NCBI GenBank assembly: GCA_031553935.1
Contig: JAVBKS010000018.1
Location: forward strand, 14,608-78,607
Direction: 5' to 3'
DNA: 64,000 nt
DNA from: JAISDD01 sp031553935
GTDB taxonomy: Bacteria; Bacillota; Syntrophomonadia; Syntrophomonadales; Syntrophomonadaceae
The translations under genes and the position numbers were made by a program. Position 1 is the first letter of the stretch; every line of letters begins with the position of its first letter. The notes under the pieces were generated by a model. That model worked only from the letters and a program-made list of their open reading frames with translations. It ran no database searches and was not told the origin of the DNA. Shown here in pieces: positions 8,769 through 17,048 of the stretch.

Positions 8769-10139
8769 ATGAGTTTTCGCAGTATAGTTGAGGAACAGCG
8801 CCATTTCTTTTTGGAGAACAAAACCAAGGATATTTCTTTTCGCCTGGAAGCTCTTAAACTCTTAAAGGAATCCATAATAAGAAAACAGTCCAAGATAGAA
8901 GCAGCACTTAAGCTTGACCTTAATAAATCAGCTCCTGAAGCCTATTTAACTGAGATAAGTATCATTTTAAAAGAGTTAACAAACGCTATTAACAATATCA
9001 AGAAATGGTCAGGAAAGAAAAAGGTCTCCACCCCTTTAAGCCTCTTTCCAGCGCGCAGTCATATAATTTTCGAACCTTATGGAGTGGCATTGATAATTTC
9101 TCCTTGGAATTATCCTTTTTTTCTGACCTTTGCTCCATTAATCGGTGCTATTGCTGCCGGAAACTGTTGTATAGTCAAACCATCAGAATTCTCAGTAAAT
9201 AGCACTAAGATCATTGCTGAGATTATTTCAGACTGCTTTAACCCTGAATACATAAAGGTGATTGATGCTGATCATTCGCAGATGCCGAAATTACTTGAAC
9301 AAAAATTCGATTATATTTTCTTCACCGGCAGCCCAAGAATCGCGCGTAAAGTCATGGAAAAGGCTGCTGTTAACCTGACTCCACTGACATTAGAGCTTGG
9401 AGGTAAGAGCCCTTGTATTGTAGATAAAACTGCTGACTTAAAAATATCTGCCCGTCGCATAATTTTCGGCAAATTAATAAATAGCGGTCAGACATGTATT
9501 GCCCCCGACTACCTTTTAGTAGAAAAAAGCATTGAAAAAGAACTGATTGAATATTTGATCCAAAGCATCAAAGATATGTATGGTGAAGATTCCATTGAAA
9601 ACCCTAATTATCCACGCATTATTAACCTTGACCACTATAACCGAATCAATGCGCTATTAAATAGCGGTCAACAGATAGTATACGGTGGCTATAGGAATGC
9701 CAATGCTTTGAAGATAGCACCCACTATAATAAAAGTTTTGGATACATCCTCGGCCATCATGCAAGAGGAAATTTTCGGCCCCCTACTTCCTTACTTGACC
9801 TTTAATTCAATCGAAGAAGCAGAAAACCTAATATTATCTCACCCTAAACCGCTCGCTGCTTACATATTCACCAAAAACAAAAATACTATAGAGCGCCTGC
9901 TCACCTCACTTTCTTTCGGCGGCGGCTGCATTAATGATACTATAATGCACGTTGCTAATCCCCAGCTGGGCTTTGGTGGTATTGGAGAAAGCGGATTCGG
10001 CAGATATAAAGGCCGGGAAAGCTTTATTACCTTTTCCCATCAAAAGACTATTATGAAAAATAATTTTATCTTTGATTGGAAGACTAAATACCCCCCTTAT
10101 ACCAGTAAAAAAATTCGAATACTTAAGCATTTTCTATAA
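8769..10139 (+). CDS. Class 3 type aldehyde dehydrogenase
   Basis: NAD(P)-dependent oxidation of an aldehyde to the acid; the natural substrate cannot be read from sequence. At 456 residues it matches the ALDH3/YwdH family. Visible motifs are the cofactor-site block SPWNYPFFLTFAPLIGAIAAG, FTGSPRIARKVME, the general-base Glu in TLELGGKSP, the catalytic Cys in NSGQTCIAPDY and the EEIFGPLLPY block. The C-terminal tail is hydrophobic and basic, as in membrane-associated ALDH3 enzymes. CGGAGG four bases before ATG supports the start. It lies just upstream of the Fur-controlled cluster but outside its promoter, so a role there is unproven. Confidence 0.92.
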   Translation: MSFRSIVEEQRHFFLENKTKDISFRLEALKLLKESIIRKQSKIEAALKLDLNKSAPEAYLTEISIILKELTNAINNIKKWSGKKKVSTPLSLFPARSHIIFEPYGVALIISPWNYPFFLTFAPLIGAIAAGNCCIVKPSEFSVNSTKIIAEIISDCFNPEYIKVIDADHSQMPKLLEQKFDYIFFTGSPRIARKVMEKAAVNLTPLTLELGGKSPCIVDKTADLKISARRIIFGKLINSGQTCIAPDYLLVEKSIEKELIEYLIQSIKDMYGEDSIENPNYPRIINLDHYNRINALLNSGQQIVYGGYRNANALKIAPTIIKVLDTSSAIMQEEIFGPLLPYLTFNSIEEAENLILSHPKPLAAYIFTKNKNTIERLLTSLSFGGGCINDTIMHVANPQLGFGGIGESGFGRYKGRESFITFSHQKTIMKNNFIFDWKTKYPPYTSKKIRILKHFL

Positions 10140-10239
10140 TGATTGCATCACCATAACCTAGCACTAAACACCAATGTCATCGAGAAGCGGCTAAACTAGC
10201 CTCCATTGAAAAAAATTTTGATTCTTCATTGCAAATGTC

Positions 10240-10268
10240 TTGACTGAGGCACCTTACTGCTATATCAT
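10240..10268 (+). promoter_or_regulatory. Promoter of the carrier-protein biosynthetic cluster
   Basis: TTGACT (10240-10245) and TATCAT (10263-10268) are 17 bases apart. The -10 lies inside the Fur palindrome, so a bound repressor would block polymerase directly. Confidence 0.75.
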
Positions 10269-10300
10269 TGATAATGATAATCATTATCAATGATATAGCA
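10258..10300 (+). promoter_or_regulatory. Fur operator inside a 43-bp perfect palindrome
   Basis: The core GATAATGATAATCATTATC (10270-10288) is identical to the classical 19-bp Fur box. It contains two overlapping 7-1-7 sites, one being TGATAATCATTATCA. The symmetry extends to 21 bases on each side of a central A with no mismatch. It overlaps the -10 and precedes the first cluster gene, so ferrous-Fur repression of the whole cluster is the straightforward prediction. Confidence 0.93.
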
Positions 10301-10319
10301 GAGGAGTTTCTAATAAATA

Positions 10320-11504
10320 ATGCTGGATTATGTATATAAATGGGGGGATTTGAATCCCGAGGACAGAGCTTTGTTTTGCGAAATGTTGCCTTATTTGTCA
10401 ACTGGGATACAAGAGATAAGCTTCGACCAGGAGAGTTGCATAATACGTCATAGTGAAGGTTATGGCGAAGAAATCGACGCAAAAATAGAATTTCTAAAAA
10501 ATGTTATTTCAGCTTCTCAGTTTAATAACACCAAAACGATGCCAATCACGACTCTTCACGACAATTGCGATAGATCAACCATCAACAACGCAAGCGTTTT
10601 CGAGGAAATGATCGCTCAAGAAATAGTTAAGAAAATCGGGCCTGGTCTTTATGCCTACAGCGGATTATTTCTAAATATCATGCGCTATTTTTCCGCAAAA
10701 ATCAAAGCATTTGCCGAGGAAAACTTTCCTAATTGCAAAGAATTTGAAGTCGCGTCTCTATGTCCCTTGGACACATTTTCCAGGGGAAAGTATTTTGAAA
10801 CTTTCCCCCACCATGTTATGTTTCAAACCGAAATGAAAAATGATATCGAAGTTTTGCATCGTTTCGCGCAAAGAGGAATTAATGAACCGGAAATATTGAG
10901 GGAAATGAATATGCCCCACAAAGTGCTGCGCCATGCTGCATGCGTGCCTATTTATCCTTTCTTGCAAGACAGAATACTTGATGAAAAACAGCCTGTTTCA
11001 TTCTTAGTGTCCGGTAAATGCTTTCGCAATGAATCTGCCTATGTTCAGGAATTATCCCGCTTAAGCGAGTTTACTATGGCAGAATATGTTTTCGTTGGGA
11101 CTCCTGAACAGGTCAGCGAGAAAATCACACAGTCTTTCGACCTTTGGCATTTTTGGAGTGACATATTCAAGCTTAATTGCAAAATTGATACTGCTAATGA
11201 TTCATTCTTTGCTTCTAATTATAAGAAGCTCAAGATGTTTCAACTATTGGGCGACTCAAAACAAGAATTCAAAATACTATTGCCCCACAATGGCACTTAT
11301 GTAGCTTCGAGCTCAGCAAACTTTCATCGTACCCATTTCACGAAAAGTCACAATATAAGAAACGATAAGGTCTATTGCCACAGTGGATGCTTTGCATTTG
11401 GCATTGAGCGCTTAGCTTATACTTTGCTGAGTCAGAAAGGACTGAATCCAGAACGCTGGGATCAAGCAACCATTGATGAGATAAGTAGATACTCATCATT
11501 GTAA
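10320..11504 (+). CDS. SerRS-like amino acid:[carrier protein] ligase
   Basis: This is a class II aminoacyl-tRNA-synthetase-like protein of 394 residues. The SerRS-type motif 2 is GKCFRNES (about 232-239) followed by LSRLSEFTMAEYVFVG, and motif 3 is GCFAFGIERLAYTL (about 357-370). There is no N-terminal coiled-coil tRNA-binding arm. Such truncated SerRS homologues are known to load glycine or alanine onto carrier proteins instead of tRNA. Cys148 and a Cys near 353-357 are candidate zinc ligands. The nearest GAGGAG lies 13 bases before the ATG, a loose spacing, so the start is uncertain. First gene of the Fur-controlled cluster; its natural partner is probably one of the ACP domains encoded at 13626. 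Confidence 0.85.
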   Translation: MLDYVYKWGDLNPEDRALFCEMLPYLSTGIQEISFDQESCIIRHSEGYGEEIDAKIEFLKNVISASQFNNTKTMPITTLHDNCDRSTINNASVFEEMIAQEIVKKIGPGLYAYSGLFLNIMRYFSAKIKAFAEENFPNCKEFEVASLCPLDTFSRGKYFETFPHHVMFQTEMKNDIEVLHRFAQRGINEPEILREMNMPHKVLRHAACVPIYPFLQDRILDEKQPVSFLVSGKCFRNESAYVQELSRLSEFTMAEYVFVGTPEQVSEKITQSFDLWHFWSDIFKLNCKIDTANDSFFASNYKKLKMFQLLGDSKQEFKILLPHNGTYVASSSANFHRTHFTKSHNIRNDKVYCHSGCFAFGIERLAYTLLSQKGLNPERWDQATIDEISRYSSL

Positions 11505-11548
11505 TTCTCGGACTGCAAGAATATCTTTCAAAGATTAAGGAGGAGTAA

Positions 11549-12559
11549 ATGAAATCAGTAATAAAAGGTGTGGGAATCTATCTGCCTACCCAGTGTTATA
11601 GCAGTGAAGAAGTAGAAGACCTAGCCGGATACAAGAAATATGGAATTCGCAATGGATTAGTCAAAATGATTACTGGTACTGAAAAACGTCATTATGTTTC
11701 CGAAGATGAACACTGCTCCGATTTAGCGTATCGGGCAGCACTGAATGCAATGGATATGGCCAAAATTGAGCCTTCCAGTATAGACGCGATAATGTTCTGT
11801 TCAGTTAGTCAAGACTTTGCTGAACCGGCAACTGCCAATGTGGTGGCAGATAAATTAGATATCCGCAATGCTTATGCATTTGACATCAAGAATGGATGCA
11901 ACGCTTTTTTGACGGGAATGGACTTAGCCGACAGCCTCATAAAGTCTGGAAAAGCAAAGAATGTACTAATAGTGTCGGGAGAAGCTTTATCTCGCTGGGT
12001 AAAATTCGATTACGATGACCGCGAGGAACTGTTAAAACGCAGCCCTGTGACTCTATCCATAGGCGATGGCGGTGGTGCTTTCGTGGTTTCGGGTGAAAAT
12101 TCCAGCGACCGTGGATTAGTGTACAGTTATTTTCGAACCTACTCGGAGTTATGGAATAACAACGTAATGTGGGGCGGGGGAGTTATTTTTCCGCACCATC
12201 CCGAAAAAATGTTTATTCCGGGTACGACTAAAAACTTGATCGACAAACAATTGCTCATTGGAGCTGATTATTTAAAAGGGGCCTTAACAGAAACTGGCTG
12301 GGCTCTAGAGGATGTTGATTGTTTTATTTGCAGCCAGGTAGCAAAGTGGATTAGCAATAAAACCCAACAAGAATTAGGTATGGATAATAGCAGCAAGCTT
12401 ATTGAAGTTATACATAAATGGGGAAATGTAGGGGCCTGCAATATACCATTGGCAACGTATGAAGCATTGAATACCGGCAAAATTAAAGCCGGAAGCAAAG
12501 TAATTTTTTATGGCGGGGCAGTCGGCTTTAATGTAGGTTGTATTGCCGCCGGATTTTAG
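11549..12559 (+). CDS. KAS III-like acyltransferase with altered active site
   Basis: A 336-residue thiolase-fold protein of the FabH/HMG-CoA synthase family. The nucleophile is Cys117 in DIKNGCNAFLTG. The Asn of the usual triad is present at 293 (WGNVGACNIPLA). The usual HQAN His position reads CSQVA, with Ser near 262, so the normal decarboxylating chemistry is doubtful. Related KAS III-like enzymes that join acyl groups to O or N nucleophiles are known in secondary metabolism. AAGGAGGAGTAA directly precedes the ATG. In this cluster it could transfer a carrier- or CoA-bound acyl unit onto an aminoacyl carrier protein; that is inference. Confidence 0.85.
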   Translation: MKSVIKGVGIYLPTQCYSSEEVEDLAGYKKYGIRNGLVKMITGTEKRHYVSEDEHCSDLAYRAALNAMDMAKIEPSSIDAIMFCSVSQDFAEPATANVVADKLDIRNAYAFDIKNGCNAFLTGMDLADSLIKSGKAKNVLIVSGEALSRWVKFDYDDREELLKRSPVTLSIGDGGGAFVVSGENSSDRGLVYSYFRTYSELWNNNVMWGGGVIFPHHPEKMFIPGTTKNLIDKQLLIGADYLKGALTETGWALEDVDCFICSQVAKWISNKTQQELGMDNSSKLIEVIHKWGNVGACNIPLATYEALNTGKIKAGSKVIFYGGAVGFNVGCIAAGF

Positions 12560-12580
12560 ATTCGTTAAGGAGTGAAAAAC

Positions 12581-13603
12581 TTGGAGGCTTTCTCAAGATT
12601 AAACAGATGTCGCACTTGTGTTCTGCCGGAGTGTCCAGGACACATAATGCTAAATTCCGATAAAATTTGCAATATATGCCTTAGACATGAGAAGGTTTCG
12701 CAAGGCCCTCGCTTTGACCAAGAAGAAGATCCTGCAAAATTAGAAATCCTTCGCAAAAAGATTGTTCGTATGAAAACCGAAGGGCCGTATGATTGCGCTG
12801 TAAGTATTTCCGGGGGAAAAGACAGCGTCATGACTCTGTATATTGCCAAAAAAATACTAAATCTTAACCCCTTGGCGATCTTCATAGATAACGGCTTCGT
12901 TCCTGATGAAATGTACTCTAATGTAAAAAATGCAACTGATATTTTGCAGGTTGATTTACTTGTATATAAAACTTTTGCTGTGCCTAAATTGTTTAAGATA
13001 ATGCTGGAGAGCGGCCAAAAATTCTATTACTGCCGGGTTTGTCACGCCTTAATTGATCTCAGCATTCGCAAACTATGTAAGGAGAACAATATTAAAGTCA
13101 TTTTGGGCGGATATACTAAGGGCCAGATGTATATCAAAAACTTTGAGCTCTTCTGGATATATGAGCAATCTGACCAAAATATTGTGACCTTGGTAAAAAA
13201 CCATCCTGATTTTTCATCGTATGCCGAATTATTTGCCAATCAAAACGCATATTTCAGCAAACATTTCGGAAATATCGTACAATTATCCCCCTTCAAATAT
13301 ATGAAATGGAACGAAGACCTTATATTGGATTTGATTCAAAGGGAACTAGACTTTAAGCTCCCTCAACGGAGCTGGCCTGATAAGTCATCCAATTGCTATT
13401 TCAATTTTGTAGCTCAGCATTTGGCAAGAAAACAATTTGGTTATGCTCAGCACGAAGTTGAGTTGAGTGATTTAGTTCGTGCTGGAGAGCTGACTCTAGG
13501 AAGAGCTCAAGAAATAATTGCTTCTCCCATAGAGGAAAGTGATCTCATCTATGCCTTAGAAAAAATGAATTTGAATTTGGACGTTCTGGACAATGCTATC
13601 TAA
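12581..13603 (+). CDS. PP-loop (AANH) ATP pyrophosphatase, sugar-amidotransferase/thioamidase-like
   Basis: The PP-loop SISGGKDSVMTLYIAKK shows an N-type ATP pyrophosphatase that adenylates a carbonyl or phosphate oxygen. The N-terminus CRTCVLPECPG followed by CNICLRHEK, and the internal YYCRVCHALIDLS, resemble the cysteine pairs of WbpG-type N-acetyl-sugar amidotransferases. AANH-fold enzymes also make thioamides on carrier-bound chains in closthioamide biosynthesis. About 340 residues from a TTG at 12581, where AAGGAG has ideal eight-base spacing; a GTG at 12572 sits on that site and is less likely. Inserting N or S into a carrier-bound intermediate is the likely role, but the donor is unknown. 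Confidence 0.8.
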   Translation: MEAFSRLNRCRTCVLPECPGHIMLNSDKICNICLRHEKVSQGPRFDQEEDPAKLEILRKKIVRMKTEGPYDCAVSISGGKDSVMTLYIAKKILNLNPLAIFIDNGFVPDEMYSNVKNATDILQVDLLVYKTFAVPKLFKIMLESGQKFYYCRVCHALIDLSIRKLCKENNIKVILGGYTKGQMYIKNFELFWIYEQSDQNIVTLVKNHPDFSSYAELFANQNAYFSKHFGNIVQLSPFKYMKWNEDLILDLIQRELDFKLPQRSWPDKSSNCYFNFVAQHLARKQFGYAQHEVELSDLVRAGELTLGRAQEIIASPIEESDLIYALEKMNLNLDVLDNAI

Positions 13604-13625
13604 TATCATCGAAAGGAAGAGTACT

Positions 13626-15812
13626 GTGAACCTAACAAAGGAAATAAAAGAACTACTTGCTGAACATGTCGAAGAACTGAAGGGGATGAATATCACTGAT
13701 GACATGATGTTAATTTCCTCCGGATATATAGATTCATTCGACATAATAAATTTAGTCGCAATCATTGAAAACAAATATATGATCGAGATTCCACTTGCAG
13801 AAATTGATCTGGAGTCTTTTGATACCGTAAGCAACATCGTCATATTGATTGAAGGGCTACAGCAAAAGGAGCCGCGGAATTGCATTACATATCCAGCTGC
13901 CGATCTGCTTAGCCGCTTATCATTGCTGGCAAACACGATCAATGCCATACCATCTCAAAATAGAAGTCTAAGCCAGCTCTACAATGCAATCTGGTCAGAG
14001 AATAAGGATAAAGTCTTTTGCACATATGGATCCTCCGATGGCAAATTCGAAATGACCTACTCGGATTATGAACAAGTGATAGATCGTGTTGCAAATAATC
14101 TATCCAGTATTCTCTCCCTTCAAGCTTCCGGAACTTGGGTGGCTCTTAAGCTAGCAAATCATCCGCTCTGGCTTGCTATTATGTGGGGCATATTAAAGGC
14201 TGGCTATAATGTATTACTCATGGATAGTTCCTGGGAAAGAGATACCTGGGAATACCTTATGGAGCAAGCGGGTACAAAAATCATGGTCACTGATGAGAAA
14301 GCCACAACCAGCGAATATTGCACCATTGATTTTTCAGAATTGCTGGCAGCTAAGAGTCCCAGAAGTGAATTTGGCAATGCCTTCGCCAACGCAATAGCTT
14401 TTTGCACCTCCGGAACCACCGCAACATCGAAAATATTTGTTTTTACGGGCCAAGAAATCTGGGCGCAAATATTAAACGAGCTACCCGTTTTGGGCGATCT
14501 GCAAGATATACTTTTGCCTGAAGGCGAGAACCGCATTATGGTAACTCTTCCATTGCACCATACTTTTGGCTTTAATGTGCCCTTACTCATTAGTCTGGCG
14601 GGGTTTACTCTGGTTTTCCCCCCAGACAGTTCTTTAAGCACAATCATGAAGTCTATGAAAGAAAACAAAGTACTGGCAACTTATTCGGTTCCAATGTTCT
14701 GGGATGCGCTTTTACGCTTAATCAAAGGTAAATCAAAAAGCGAAACCCCAAGTGCTGATATGATCCGCGAGTTTTTAGGAGAAACCTACCGAATCGGAAT
14801 TTGCGGAGGCAGCCACATCTCATCAGAAATAAATAGCCTTATGAACCAAGATGATCTGCTTTTTATAAATGGATATGCTATGACTGAAACCGGCATTATT
14901 TCTCTAAATAGCGGTCTTTCTCTGGAACAAAGGCTTAGCAATACCGTCGGATATAAGCTCCCTCTTATTGAACTCGCTTTGCTAACCGAGGAAGAAAAAA
15001 TAGCTTCAACCGGACAAGGTGAACTGCTAATTTCAGGCCCAACCCTGCATCGGTATACCATGGAAAAAGGGCAGATGATTCCGACTCGCTTATTTAAGGA
15101 ATCTTGGCTTCGAACCGGTGACATTTTTACATTTGACCAAAAAGTGATGCACATCTTAGGTCGTCAAAAAGAAATTATTGTTAATTCCTCCGGAGAGAAT
15201 ATCTATCCCGATGAGATCGAAGATTACTTTACTCCTTTATCCCGTTATTGCCAACATTTTAGCGTTCTTGGAATTAGCGACACAAATTTGAACGATATTA
15301 CAACCTTAGTAATGCATTTGCGAGGGGAATACGATGACCCCATTTGGCAGTCCATGTTTCTTGGAAAAGAAATTTGCAATATCAATGATGATTTACCCAT
15401 TAATAAAAAGGTAAAACAAGTATACGTAAGCAATAAACCCTTACCGATGTCGGCGACAATGAAGATACAAAGAAACCTGCTTAGGAAGTCAATCCAGGAG
15501 AATCCCGAAGCTTTCAAAAAAATTGCGATTTCAAAAAGCACGAATAATGAAGCGCTTAAAACCTTCACCGATGTTAATGAGCTAAAAGATACCTTAAAGC
15601 AGCATTTGGCAGAAATAATGAATATTCCTGAAAAGGAAATCCGAGATAATATGAATCTCATAAATGATTTGGGCGTAGATAGTATCGTAATTGCCGAACT
15701 TTACGTTATTTTGGAATCAAAATATGATTTGAACGTCAGCCATCTATTCAAACTAGGTCGTGATTATTCTTTGGAAGAAATGTCTCAGGAAATTGTGGCC
15801 TTAATAGCATGA
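13626..15812 (+). CDS. ACP-adenylation-ACP tridomain protein
   Basis: About 728 residues in three parts. The N-terminal carrier domain has its phosphopantetheine Ser37 in GYIDSFDI and looks DltC-like (ENKYMIEIPLAEIDLESFDT). The middle is an AMP-binding domain with CTSGTTATSK, NGYAMTETG, RTGDIF and GRQKEIIVNSSGENIYPDE, and a late SATMKIQR retaining the catalytic Lys. The C-terminal carrier domain has Ser in NDLGVDSIVIAEL. The A3 and A10 motifs each lack a usual glycine. The GTG at 13626 has AAGGA eight bases away and is preferred over the ATG at 13593, which lies in the preceding gene. Two carriers around one adenylation domain suggests that one is loaded in cis and the other by the SerRS-like ligase. 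Confidence 0.85.
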   Translation: MNLTKEIKELLAEHVEELKGMNITDDMMLISSGYIDSFDIINLVAIIENKYMIEIPLAEIDLESFDTVSNIVILIEGLQQKEPRNCITYPAADLLSRLSLLANTINAIPSQNRSLSQLYNAIWSENKDKVFCTYGSSDGKFEMTYSDYEQVIDRVANNLSSILSLQASGTWVALKLANHPLWLAIMWGILKAGYNVLLMDSSWERDTWEYLMEQAGTKIMVTDEKATTSEYCTIDFSELLAAKSPRSEFGNAFANAIAFCTSGTTATSKIFVFTGQEIWAQILNELPVLGDLQDILLPEGENRIMVTLPLHHTFGFNVPLLISLAGFTLVFPPDSSLSTIMKSMKENKVLATYSVPMFWDALLRLIKGKSKSETPSADMIREFLGETYRIGICGGSHISSEINSLMNQDDLLFINGYAMTETGIISLNSGLSLEQRLSNTVGYKLPLIELALLTEEEKIASTGQGELLISGPTLHRYTMEKGQMIPTRLFKESWLRTGDIFTFDQKVMHILGRQKEIIVNSSGENIYPDEIEDYFTPLSRYCQHFSVLGISDTNLNDITTLVMHLRGEYDDPIWQSMFLGKEICNINDDLPINKKVKQVYVSNKPLPMSATMKIQRNLLRKSIQENPEAFKKIAISKSTNNEALKTFTDVNELKDTLKQHLAEIMNIPEKEIRDNMNLINDLGVDSIVIAELYVILESKYDLNVSHLFKLGRDYSLEEMSQEIVALIA

Positions 15813-16348
15813 CAAATTCTATTAAAAGAATTGACCTAGCGATTGTAAGAGCTGAAGAAAATGACATTGCAGACTGCAGCAAGCTAATCTTTTATAGCGA
15901 AATCGGTTCCTTGTATTATCCCCAGCTTGCCGTTTTGGAGAGTCAGCTGCACAAAGCCGTAGCTAATGAAGAATTATATACGGCCAAAAGTATCGACAAA
16001 TGTTTATTCGGTTGCTTATGGTTTTTAAAAAATGGCGCTTTTTATCATTACCCTTATTTGCATTTTATTGTAGTTGCATCCGAGTACCGCCATCTAGGGG
16101 CCGGACAGCAAATGCTGGATTTTTTCGAGCAGTTCACTTTGATTAATGGCAAACATAAACTTAGAACAAAAGTTTTCTTGTTGGTTGCTGATATTAATAC
16201 CAAAGCTGCACGATTTTACGAAAATAATGGCTATATAAAAGTCGGCAAAATTGATGCTTTATTTCGCAAAAGCATTGACGAAAACTTGATGATGAAAACT
16301 GTTATCCGTAAACCAATTAATAAGGAAAATAATGTTTATACAAGCTGA
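15809..16348 (+). CDS. GNAT-family N-acyltransferase
   Basis: A 179-residue GNAT-fold protein. The acyl-CoA pyrophosphate loop appears as ASEYRHLGAGQQMLD, following the beta strand PYLHFIVV, and the C-terminal FYENNGYIKVGK block is typical of the fold. It overlaps the ACP-A-ACP gene by four bases (ATGA) and the ABC ATPase by 17, so it belongs to the cluster. It may acylate an amine of the product or give self-protection; sequence does not decide. Confidence 0.85.
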   Translation: MTNSIKRIDLAIVRAEENDIADCSKLIFYSEIGSLYYPQLAVLESQLHKAVANEELYTAKSIDKCLFGCLWFLKNGAFYHYPYLHFIVVASEYRHLGAGQQMLDFFEQFTLINGKHKLRTKVFLLVADINTKAARFYENNGYIKVGKIDALFRKSIDENLMMKTVIRKPINKENNVYTS

Positions 16349-17030
16349 TCAATTAAGTAAAGAATATCATAATGGAGAAAACTTACTGCTCGCGGTTAAA
16401 AAAGCGTCCTTCTGTCTCGCTGCCGGTGAAATATGTTTAGTTTTGGGACCATCCGGATCAGGAAAATCAACGCTCTTAAATATTTTGGGCGGGTTAGAGC
16501 GAGCCAGCTCCGGCAGCTTGCTCGCTTGCGGACAAATTGTTACTGAACTTACTGATAAGGAGCTGACCCTTTTTCGCCGCAACTGGGTCGGCTTCGTTTT
16601 TCAGTTTTATAATCTGATTCCTAATCTGACCGTCAAAGAAAACATCGAATTATGTGCCCACTTAGGTCAGGATCCATTACCCATAGACGAATTGCTGGCC
16701 AAAGTCGGTTTATTAGATCAGGCAAATAAGTTTCCCGCCCAACTGTCTGGGGGACAACAGCAAAGAGCCGCCATAGCCCGGGCTTTGATTAAGAATCCTC
16801 CGCTATTACTTTGTGACGAGCCTACCGGGGCCTTAGATTATAAAACTTCGAAAGAGGTCTTAGAATTATTTGCCGAAATCAACCTTAATTATCACACTAC
16901 CATAATAATGATAACCCATAATGAAGCCATTCAGGGAATGGCACACCGAGTTATACGATTAAAAGACGGGGTAATAATTTCTAACCAAATTAATGAGCAA
17001 AGAATAGCTGCAAAAAATCTTTCATGGTAA
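16332..17030 (+). CDS. ABC transporter ATPase, LolD/MacB/YknY type
   Basis: A 232-residue ATPase with Walker A GPSGSGKST, Q-loop in FVFQFYNLIPNLT, signature LSGGQQQRAAIARAL, Walker B LLLCDEPTGALD and the switch His in MITHNE. This subgroup pairs with FtsX-type permeases and powers mechanotransmission or export rather than uptake. It is followed 18 bases on by such a permease and then by an adaptor, so the three should form one exporter, most simply for the cluster product. Confidence 0.93.
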   Translation: MFIQADQLSKEYHNGENLLLAVKKASFCLAAGEICLVLGPSGSGKSTLLNILGGLERASSGSLLACGQIVTELTDKELTLFRRNWVGFVFQFYNLIPNLTVKENIELCAHLGQDPLPIDELLAKVGLLDQANKFPAQLSGGQQQRAAIARALIKNPPLLLCDEPTGALDYKTSKEVLELFAEINLNYHTTIIMITHNEAIQGMAHRVIRLKDGVIISNQINEQRIAAKNLSW

Positions 17031-17048
17031 ACCACACGGAGATGAGTA

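Noticed and set aside
8769..10139. Aldehyde dehydrogenase as part of the Fur-controlled cluster
   Set aside because: It lies upstream of the Fur promoter and has its own; linkage is by proximity only.
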